From contig CAUJJP010000067.1 in assembly GCA_963205525.1 (NCBI GenBank), forward strand, positions 1 through 6,543: 6,543 nt of DNA, in the 5' to 3' direction. The stretch is from Pseudomonadota bacterium (GTDB lineage Bacteria > Pseudomonadota > Gammaproteobacteria > Burkholderiales > Burkholderiaceae). This document shows positions 1-4,134 of this stretch, piece by piece (positions within the stretch are counted from its first letter, which is position 1; each line of letters starts with the position of its first letter). Made by a program: the position numbers and the translations under genes. The notes under the pieces were generated by a model. The model made no database searches. It saw only the letters and a program-made list of their open reading frames with translations, and had not been told where the DNA came from.

Positions 1-1
1 C

Positions 2-61
2 TGGCAGCGCTGCGTCGACGACTACCGCGCGCTGTACGAGCAAGCACGCGCACGGCGCTGA
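2..61 (+). CDS. C-terminal end of an unidentified protein (5' part outside window)
   Basis: The frame starting at base 2 is open to a TGA at 59-61 and reads WQRCVDDYRALYEQARARR. A basic, helical C-terminal tail of this kind is common at the end of many enzymes, including family-1 and family-4 glycosyltransferases, and a sugar-handling enzyme would suit the nearby PglL-like gene. Nineteen residues are far too few to name a family. It is called coding because the composition looks like a protein end and because the next gene lies on the opposite strand, so the roughly 100 bases after the stop would be a convergent intergenic region. The evidence is weak: one short open frame in GC-rich DNA. Confidence 0.4.
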   Translation, partial: WQRCVDDYRALYEQARARR

Positions 62-162
62 CGCCGCAAGGCGACGCGCATCCATCGGCGTGCAAAGGCC
101 TCGCCGCCGCAGTGGCGCTCATCGCGCCCTGCCGCCTCAACAGGCAGTTCAGAACAGCCAGC
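62..162. other. Convergent intergenic region, no recognisable content
   Basis: This short stretch lies between the stop of the leftmost partial gene and the stop of the ParE-family toxin, so transcription from both sides should end here. I saw no strong GC stem followed by a T-run on either strand, and no tRNA-like or repeat structure. It is also free of a convincing small reading frame. Confidence 0.4.
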
Positions 163-480
163 TCAGTGGTAGTCGTCTTCCATCTGGTGGCGTACGGCGA
201 TGACGACGACATCGCCGGGGCCTTCGATCTCGAACAGCGTGACGTAGCCCAATTTCCCGAACGGGATGATCAGCTCGCGCAGGAACGGGCTCTGCGCGGC
301 CTTTCGGCCGGTGAACGGCGACGCCTTCAGGGTTGCGACGCTCGACCGGATCGCTGACAGCGCCTCTTCGGCCAGAGCCACGTTGCCGCCGTCAAGCTTC
401 TGCTCGCGCTCGACGACGAAGTCGAAAAGACGCTCAAGGTCGGCCTCGGCCTCGACGGTCAGCCGGACCCGGAATATCAC
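163..480 (-). CDS. RelE/ParE-family toxin of a type II toxin-antitoxin system
   Basis: This is a 105-residue protein of normal length for the RelE/ParE superfamily. Visible family features are an N-terminal strand followed by an acidic helix (VRLTVEAEADLERLFDF, residues 5-21), the mid-protein LKASPFTGRK block (51-60) that resembles the usual L-x-x-x-P-x-x-G-R, LRELIIPF (67-74), and the C-terminal strand ending RHQMEDDYH (97-105). That ending is typical of ParE-like toxins. Family members poison DNA gyrase (ParE) or cleave mRNA on the ribosome (RelE); which applies here cannot be read from sequence. The start is a GTG whose bases overlap the antitoxin stop (GTGA at 480-477), implying translational coupling; I see no separate Shine-Dalgarno. 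GC content is visibly lower than in the flanking genes, which suggests acquisition. The reading frame is intact. Confidence 0.85.
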   Translation of the reverse strand: MIFRVRLTVEAEADLERLFDFVVEREQKLDGGNVALAEEALSAIRSSVATLKASPFTGRKAAQSPFLRELIIPFGKLGYVTLFEIEGPGDVVVIAVRHQMEDDYH

Positions 481-758
481 TTGCTGGACTTGGCCAACCG
501 AGCGCGCGCGGTATCGAGCTTGCGCTGCAGACTCACGACGACGTCATCGGCATCGACGTACTTGCCGCTGCGTCGCGCCTCGTCGCGCGACCTCAGCCCG
601 CGAGCGATGAACTCGGCCTGGACGCGGCGACGCTCCACGCTCGCCCGGACCGACGCTTCAACGAACCCGGACAGCGTCTCGCCCTCACCCAGCACCGACT
701 CGACTTCAGCCCGGAACTCCAGCTCGACACGGACAGAAGGAATGGTGGCGGACTTCAT
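477..758 (-). CDS. Antitoxin of the RelE/ParE pair, YlcI/YnfO-like (ribbon-helix-helix type)
   Basis: This is a 93-residue protein encoded directly upstream of the toxin and overlapping its start by four bases, the classic antitoxin-first order. It opens with MKSATIPSVRVE (1-12), a short strand resembling the DNA-binding strand of ribbon-helix-helix proteins. A helix follows (ETLSGFVEASVRASVERRR, 27-45), then QAEFIARGLRSRDEARRSGKY (47-67) and a charged C-terminal helix likely to wrap the toxin. From memory this pattern matches small proteins annotated as YlcI/YnfO family, often paired with ParE-like toxins. The ATG at 758 is preferred over an in-frame GTG at 782 because the family-like segment begins with MKSATIP; neither start has a good Shine-Dalgarno. 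It probably neutralises the toxin and represses its own operon. The family name is inference; the antitoxin role is supported by position and size. Confidence 0.75.
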   Translation of the reverse strand: MKSATIPSVRVELEFRAEVESVLGEGETLSGFVEASVRASVERRRVQAEFIARGLRSRDEARRSGKYVDADDVVVSLQRKLDTARARLAKSSK

Positions 759-790
759 GCAAGCAGTGGTTTGCGATTGCACTGCAACCA

Positions 791-824
791 GCGAGGCAAG
801 AGCGAGGCAAGGGTCCGAGGCAAG
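791..824. repeat. Three direct repeats of CGAGGCAAG in the divergent TA/pglL intergenic region
   Basis: CGAGGCAAG occurs exactly at 792-800, 803-811 and 816-824, with start-to-start spacings of 11 and 13 bp. The first two copies extend to GCGAGGCAAG. They sit 33-66 bp upstream of the antitoxin start and 47-79 bp upstream of the PglL-like gene. Spacing close to one helical turn on the same DNA face is what an operator bound by ribbon-helix-helix antitoxin dimers could look like, though this is only inference. A simple local duplication is the alternative. Confidence 0.5.
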
Positions 825-852
825 GGGCAGGTCTCTTCCGGGGAACTTCGGC

Positions 853-861
853 TGCTAGCAT
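853..861 (+). promoter_or_regulatory. Candidate extended -10 element before the PglL-like gene
   Basis: TGCTAGCAT fits an extended -10 (TGn followed by TAnnAT, hexamer 856-861). The hexamer begins 15 bp before the GTG start at 871, so initiation would fall at or just before the start codon and the transcript would be nearly leaderless. No recognisable -35 box or Shine-Dalgarno is present. This is a motif match only. Confidence 0.35.
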
Positions 862-870
862 GCCGACCCC

Positions 871-2613
871 GTGCCGCCCGCCGCCCCCTCCTCCGACCCG
901 CGCTCCCGCGGGGCCTGCGCGGCTGGCGGGCTTGCCGTTGCGGCCGCCGTGCTGGCCGCGAGCGCGCCTGCGCTGCTGGCCTACAACCCGCCGCCATCGC
1001 CCACCTTGCTGAACCAGGTGCTGGCGATCGCCGGCTGGGGTGGGTTCGTGGCGCTGGCCGCCGGGCGCTGGGGCGATGCGCGCGCGGCGGCGCCCTTGCT
1101 GGCGGCGCTGGCGGCGCTGGTCGCGGGCGTGGGCTGGTCCTGGGGTCCGGGCGCGTTGCCGATGAGCCTGGCGCTGTCGGCGCTCGGGCTGCTGGCGCTG
1201 GCGGCGCTGCTGGTGGCCGGCGGCGCCTCGGCGCGTGCCAGCGCACAGGCGCTGCCGCTGTTCGCCGCCTTCTGCTGGGGCTGGCTGGCGGCCGGCGGCT
1301 GCAGCCTGCTGGTCGCCGCAATCCAGGTCTTCGCCCCCGGCTGGGCGGACGGCGACTGGATCGCGCGCTCCGGGCTGCCCGGGCGCGCGGTGGGCAATCT
1401 GCGCCAGCCCAACCACCTGAGCAGCCTGCTGCTGTGGGCGGCGATCGGCTGCGTGGCGCTGCTGCAGCTCGGCCGCCTGCGCCCGGCGCTGGCGCGCACG
1501 ATGTTCGCGCTGCTGATCGGCGGCGTGGTGCTCAGCGCCTCGCGCACCGGGCTGGTGAGCGTGCTGCTGCTGGCCGGCTGGGGCTTGCTGGACCGCCGGC
1601 TGGCGCGTGGCACGCGGGCGCTGCTGATCGCCGCGCCGCTGCTCTACGGCCTGGCCTGGGGCGCGATGTGGGCCTGGGCGCAGGCGGGCGCGCACGTCTT
1701 CGGCGGCGAGGCGCGGCTGCAGGAGACGGACATCTCCAGCTCGCGCTTCGGCATCTGGGCCAACACCCTGGCGCTGATCCGCGCCCAGCCCTGGACCGGC
1801 GTGGGCTTCGGCGAGTTCAACCTCGCCTGGACCCTGAGCGCCTTTCCCGGCCGGCCGACCGCCTACTTCGACCACAGCCACGATCTGCCGCTGCAGCTGC
1901 TGGTGGAGCTGGGCCTGCCGCTGGGCGGGCTGGTGCTGGCGCTGCTGCTGTGGGCGCTGTGGCGGGCGTTCTCTGGCCGGCCGGCGGCGCCGGACGCCAG
2001 CGCGCAGCGCTGCGCGGCGATGTTCGTGCTCATGATCGGCGTCCACAGCCTGCTCGAGTACCCGCTGTGGTACGCCTATTTCCTGCTGCCGCTGGCCTGG
2101 GTGTGGGGCTTTGCCGTCGGTCGCCCACCGGATGGCGCGCAGGACGAAGCGCCGGCCGAGGCGCGCGCGCGCCCGCTGCTCGCCGTGGCCCTGCTGCTGG
2201 TGGCGCTGGCGGTGCTGCTGGACTACACGCGCGTGATGCGCATCTTCGACGCCTCGGCGGACGCCACGCCGCTGGCCGATCGCATCGCCGCCGGTCGGCG
2301 CAGCGTGCTGTTCGCCCACCACGCCGACTACGCGGCCGCCACCACCGGCATCGGCGCCGAGCCGCTGCGCGCGATGGATGGCGCCAAACACTATCTGCTC
2401 GACGCCCGGCTGCTGCAGGCCTGGGCCGAGGCCCTGGCCGCCGCCGGCCGGCTGGACGAGGCGCGCTGGGTGGCGGCGCGGCTGCGCGAGTTCGGCCCCG
2501 AGCGCGCGCCGGACTTCTTCGCCCCCTGCGCCGAACCGGCGTCGGCGGCCGCCGCCTGGGCCTGTCAGCCGTCGGCGCAGGCGCTGGACTGGCGCGCGCT
2601 GCAGCGGGACTGA
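871..2613 (+). CDS. pglL: O-antigen ligase / PglL-type O-oligosaccharyltransferase (Wzy_C family)
   Basis: This 580-residue polytopic inner-membrane protein has alternating hydrophobic segments from about residue 15 to 450. Family signatures are RQPNHLSS (178-185, the QPNHL-like motif of PglL enzymes), SASRTG (222-227, start of the Wzy_C core), PWTGVGFGEFN (307-317), the periplasmic-loop HSHDLPLQLLVELGLP (335-350) whose histidines are conserved in WaaL and PglL ligases, and HSLLEYPLWYAYFLLP (392-407). The last 130 residues are soluble, matching the Wzy_C_2 extension of PglL proteins. Such enzymes move lipid-linked glycans onto protein serines (often pilin) or lipid A, or polymerise O-units; the substrate cannot be told here, and no pilin gene is visible. 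The GTG at 871 is the first start after an in-frame TAG (856-858), with no Shine-Dalgarno. An out-of-frame ATG at 860 leaves the true N-terminus uncertain. Very high GC and intact. Confidence 0.85.
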   Translation: MPPAAPSSDPRSRGACAAGGLAVAAAVLAASAPALLAYNPPPSPTLLNQVLAIAGWGGFVALAAGRWGDARAAAPLLAALAALVAGVGWSWGPGALPMSLALSALGLLALAALLVAGGASARASAQALPLFAAFCWGWLAAGGCSLLVAAIQVFAPGWADGDWIARSGLPGRAVGNLRQPNHLSSLLLWAAIGCVALLQLGRLRPALARTMFALLIGGVVLSASRTGLVSVLLLAGWGLLDRRLARGTRALLIAAPLLYGLAWGAMWAWAQAGAHVFGGEARLQETDISSSRFGIWANTLALIRAQPWTGVGFGEFNLAWTLSAFPGRPTAYFDHSHDLPLQLLVELGLPLGGLVLALLLWALWRAFSGRPAAPDASAQRCAAMFVLMIGVHSLLEYPLWYAYFLLPLAWVWGFAVGRPPDGAQDEAPAEARARPLLAVALLLVALAVLLDYTRVMRIFDASADATPLADRIAAGRRSVLFAHHADYAAATTGIGAEPLRAMDGAKHYLLDARLLQAWAEALAAAGRLDEARWVAARLREFGPERAPDFFAPCAEPASAAAAWACQPSAQALDWRALQRD

Positions 2614-2614
2614 G

Positions 2615-2620
2615 TACCAT
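2615..2620 (+). promoter_or_regulatory. Candidate -10 hexamer directly before mntA
   Basis: TACCAT begins one base after the pglL stop codon and 13 bp before the mntA ATG. The same TACCAT followed by CGCSGCC occurs upstream of the SWIB gene. If used, it would give an essentially leaderless mntA mRNA, since there is no Shine-Dalgarno in the 14-bp gap. No -35 match was found, so this rests on one hexamer. Confidence 0.3.
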
Positions 2621-2627
2621 CGCGGCC

Positions 2628-2918
2628 ATGCGCCTGCAGCCGCACGAACGCACCGCGATCCGCGCACTGGGCCTGCGTCACTTCGGTGTCGTGCCCAGGC
2701 TGTTCGGGTCGCGCCTGGACGAGTCCCGAGGCGGCGGTGACATCGACCTGCTGATCGCCACCACGCTGCCGGCCGCCGAGGCCACACGCAAGAAGTTGGA
2801 CCTGCTGGCCGACCTGTGGATCGCGCTGGGCGAGCGCAAGATCGACATCCTGCTCGATGACGGTCTGGTCGATCTGCCGGTGTTCAAGCGTGCGCGTGAC
2901 GAGGCGGTGGCGCTGTGA
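2628..2918 (+). CDS. mntA: MNT-domain nucleotidyltransferase antitoxin (MntA-like)
   Basis: This 96-residue minimal nucleotidyltransferase has FGSRLDESRGGGDIDLL (26-42), which carries the GS motif (G27-S28) and the metal-binding pair D38-x-D40. A third carboxylate lies on the next strand, D73 in ERKIDILL (69-76). The GS-to-DxD spacing is nine residues, one fewer than the GSx10DxD described for characterised MntA. In the known MntA-HepT system this enzyme is the antitoxin: it adds AMP to a tyrosine in the toxin's R-x4-H-x-Y motif and so silences it. The downstream gene carries that motif, supporting the assignment. The ATG lies 14 bp after the pglL stop, so co-transcription with pglL is possible, but no Shine-Dalgarno is present. 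The protein is full length and all catalytic residues are there. Confidence 0.85.
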   Translation: MRLQPHERTAIRALGLRHFGVVPRLFGSRLDESRGGGDIDLLIATTLPAAEATRKKLDLLADLWIALGERKIDILLDDGLVDLPVFKRARDEAVAL

Positions 2919-2949
2919 GACATCCCCAGGAACGGGCTGCGCCCAGCCC

Positions 2950-2975
2950 GCCATCGGGCTTGCAAGCCCGATGGC
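2950..2975. repeat. Perfect 26-bp palindrome
   Basis: Bases 2950-2962 (GCCATCGGGCTTG) are followed immediately by their exact reverse complement at 2963-2975, with no mismatch. As DNA this is a candidate dimer-binding site; as RNA it would fold into an 11-bp stem with a TGCA loop. It shares base 2950 with the preceding 7-bp stem, so the two hairpins could form side by side only with that base in one of them. Confidence 0.8.
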
Positions 2976-2985
2976 CCTCGCCAGG

Positions 2986-3016
2986 CGAATCACCGTCCGC
3001 AGTGGACGGTGATTCG
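2986..3016 (+). repeat. 13-bp inverted repeat with 5-nt loop
   Basis: CGAATCACCGTCC (2986-2998) and GGACGGTGATTCG (3004-3016) pair perfectly around GCAGT. The stem can be prolonged outward by a G-T and a G-C pair (2985/3017, 2984/3018). There is no poly-T tail, so a REP-like element, an attenuating or stabilising RNA hairpin, or a processing site is as plausible as a terminator. Confidence 0.75.
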
Positions 3017-3072
3017 TCCGGGCTCGGCCCACCGAGGGGGGCAAGGAAACTTGGGACGGTCCGGCTTTTCTT

Positions 3073-3078
3073 GAGAGG
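3073..3078 (+). promoter_or_regulatory. Ribosome binding site of hepT, inside a hairpin loop
   Basis: GAGAGG lies 10 bases before the hepT ATG at 3089, an acceptable though slightly long spacing. It falls in the 14-nt loop (3068-3081) of the CGGCTT/AAGCCG stem whose 3' arm ends two bases before the ATG. This is one of only two clear Shine-Dalgarno sites in the window and fixes the hepT start. Confidence 0.6.
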
Positions 3079-3088
3079 CTGAAGCCGC

Positions 3089-3562
3089 ATGACGCAGCCG
3101 CTGCGCGAGGCCCTGGCCCAGTGCCGCCGGCACGCCACCGTGCTGGCCCAGGCACGCGCAGACCTGCCGCCACGGTTCGATCTGCCGCATGTGCTGTCGC
3201 CCTCCGATGCGCTGGTGCGTGCGGGCGACCAGTTCGTGCTGCGTTTCATCAAGCTGCAGGACACGCTGGGCGAACAGGTCTTGCGGCCGTTCACGGCCGA
3301 AGTGCTGGGCGAACCTGTGTCGGACCTGCCGCTGATCGACGTGCTCAACCGCCTGGAGCGATTTGGTTTTCTCCAGTTGCGCGACTGGGCGCGCTGGCGG
3401 GCGCTGCGCAATGCCTTGACCCACGAGTACCCCGACCGGCCCGACCTGCGGGTGGCGGTGCTCAACGATGCGATGGAGGCCGCCGAAGCCATTGAGGCCT
3501 TGCTGGCGCGGCTGGAGTCACGATGGCGGGCCGCGGCGGAAGGTCTCGGCGCTGGCCGCTGA
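3089..3562 (+). CDS. hepT: HEPN-domain ribonuclease toxin (HepT-like)
   Basis: This is a 157-residue, mostly helical protein. The HEPN signature lies in WARWRALRNALTHEYPD (100-116): R107-x4-H112-x-Y114 exactly matches the R-x4-H-x-Y motif of HepT toxins. R107 and H112 would form the RNase active site at the dimer interface, and Y114 is the expected AMP acceptor for MntA. The N-terminal part (about 1-60) is a helical segment; DALVRAGDQFVLRFIKLQDTLGEQ (40-63) resembles the first HEPN helix pair. It is slightly longer than many HepT proteins. Known members cleave RNA, and for some a tRNA target has been shown; the target here is unknown. The ATG has a GAGAGG site 10 bases upstream. The gene follows mntA on the same strand after an unusual structured spacer and converges on moaC. 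Motif and pairing make the call secure. Confidence 0.85.
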   Translation: MTQPLREALAQCRRHATVLAQARADLPPRFDLPHVLSPSDALVRAGDQFVLRFIKLQDTLGEQVLRPFTAEVLGEPVSDLPLIDVLNRLERFGFLQLRDWARWRALRNALTHEYPDRPDLRVAVLNDAMEAAEAIEALLARLESRWRAAAEGLGAGR

Positions 3563-3576
3563 GCACCGGCTCAGCC

Positions 3577-3599
3577 CGCGGCGGCCCAGCCAAGCCGCG
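3577..3599. terminator. Weak stem-loop in the hepT/moaC convergent gap
   Basis: CGCGGC (3577-3582) pairs with GCCGCG (3594-3599) around an 11-nt loop. It lies between the hepT stop at 3562 and the moaC stop at 3600-3602. Being symmetrical, it could serve both convergent genes, but there is no T-run on either side, so a classic intrinsic terminator is doubtful. Confidence 0.25.
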
Positions 3600-4085
3600 T
3601 CAGCCTTCTGTCGCCACCCAGTGCCCCGACTTGCCGCCCAGCTTCTCCAGCACGCGCACGCCGTCGATGACCATGCCGCGGTCGGCGGCCTTGCACATGT
3701 CGTAAATCGTCAGCAGGCCGACCTGCACCGCGCACAGCGCCTCCATCTCGACCCCGGTGCGGCCCAGGGTCTCGACCTGGGCGCTGCAGTGCACGCAGGA
3801 TGCGGCGGCGTCGAGCTCGAAGTCCACCGCCACGCGCGTGATGGGCAGCGGGTGGCACAGCGGCACCAGGTCGGCGGTGCGCTTGGCGCCCTGGATGGCG
3901 GCGATGCGCGCCACCGCCAGCACGTCGCCCTTCTTCGCCTGGCCGCCGGCGATGAGATCGAAGGTGGCACGCTGCATGCGGATGCAGCCGCTGGCGCGCG
4001 CGACGCGGTGCGTCACGTCCTTCGCCGCCACGTCCACCATGTGGGCCTGGCCGGCGGCGTCGAAATGGGTCAGCGGGGAGGGCAT
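3600..4085 (-). CDS. moaC: Cyclic pyranopterin monophosphate synthase (MoaC)
   Basis: MoaC turns the cyclised GTP product of MoaA into cyclic pyranopterin monophosphate, the first stable intermediate of molybdenum cofactor synthesis, in the cytoplasm. The protein is 161 residues, the family's normal length. Signatures are [18 protein letters not shown] (16-33), [18 protein letters not shown] (51-68) with K51, DLVPLCHPL (72-80) with H78, and [28 protein letters not shown] (111-138) with K132. These match the Escherichia coli active-site residues K51, H77 and K131 within one position. The C-terminus GGKSGHW is also typical. The ATG at 4085 is chosen because the protein then begins [12 protein letters not shown] at normal length; an in-frame GTG at 4100 would add five residues. 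No other moa or moe gene is in the window, so it appears as a single gene, divergent from bepA. Confidence 0.95.
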   Translation of the reverse strand: MPSPLTHFDAAGQAHMVDVAAKDVTHRVARASGCIRMQRATFDLIAGGQAKKGDVLAVARIAAIQGAKRTADLVPLCHPLPITRVAVDFELDAAASCVHCSAQVETLGRTGVEMEALCAVQVGLLTIYDMCKAADRGMVIDGVRVLEKLGGKSGHWVATEG

Positions 4086-4134
4086 CTGGCAGCGCAACAC
4101 GCAGGCAATGTGGGCCTGTCATGATAGTCAACCC
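4086..4134. promoter_or_regulatory. Divergent moaC/bepA promoter region
   Basis: This 49-bp gap must start both genes. On the minus strand TATCAT (4126-4121) matches five of six -10 consensus bases and would give moaC a leader of about 30 nt. On the plus strand GATAGT (4123-4128, four of six) starts 12 bp before the bepA ATG, implying a leaderless mRNA. The two hexamers overlap, so polymerase could occupy only one at a time. No -35 boxes or Shine-Dalgarno sites are convincing. Confidence 0.35.

Larger units (their letters stand above)
2919..3088 (+). other. Structured mntA-hepT spacer with five consecutive inverted repeats
   Basis: The 170-bp gap holds five successive inverted repeats: (1) CGGGCTG/CAGCCCG, 2933-2939 with 2944-2950, loop 4; (2) a perfect 26-bp palindrome at 2950-2975 with half-site GCCATCGGGCTTG; (3) CGAATCACCGTCC at 2986-2998 with its exact complement at 3004-3016, loop 5; (4) CTCGG/CCGAG, 3023-3027 with 3032-3036, loop 4; (5) CGGCTT/AAGCCG, 3062-3067 with 3082-3087, loop 14. 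None has a T-run after it, so a standard rho-independent terminator is unlikely. Toxin-antitoxin partners normally lie close together, so this spacing is unusual. It could be an RNA element setting the MntA:HepT ratio, a protein-binding region, or a REP-like palindromic unit. Confidence 0.75.

Noticed and set aside
706..2787. 693-codon minus-strand open frame opposite the PglL gene
   Set aside because: Arg/Gln/Pro-rich translation without any domain, exactly antisense to a well-conserved membrane protein.
333..2918. Very long plus-strand open frame crossing the ParE module, the PglL gene and mntA
   Set aside because: Its first 2.3 kb gives arginine/alanine/glycine-rich low-complexity protein, a shadow of the real frames in GC-rich DNA. 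Only the last 96 codons (from ATG 2628) form a recognisable protein.
2933..3036. Spacer hairpins as an integron attC site or a classic terminator
   Set aside because: No RYYYAAC/GTTRRRY core sites were found and no integrase gene is present; no T-run follows any stem.
3757..4134. Upstream extension of the bepA frame to 3757
   Set aside because: It would run antisense through moaC and bury the signal peptide. The ATG at 4135 places the signal peptide at the N-terminus; ATG 4108 remains a minor alternative.
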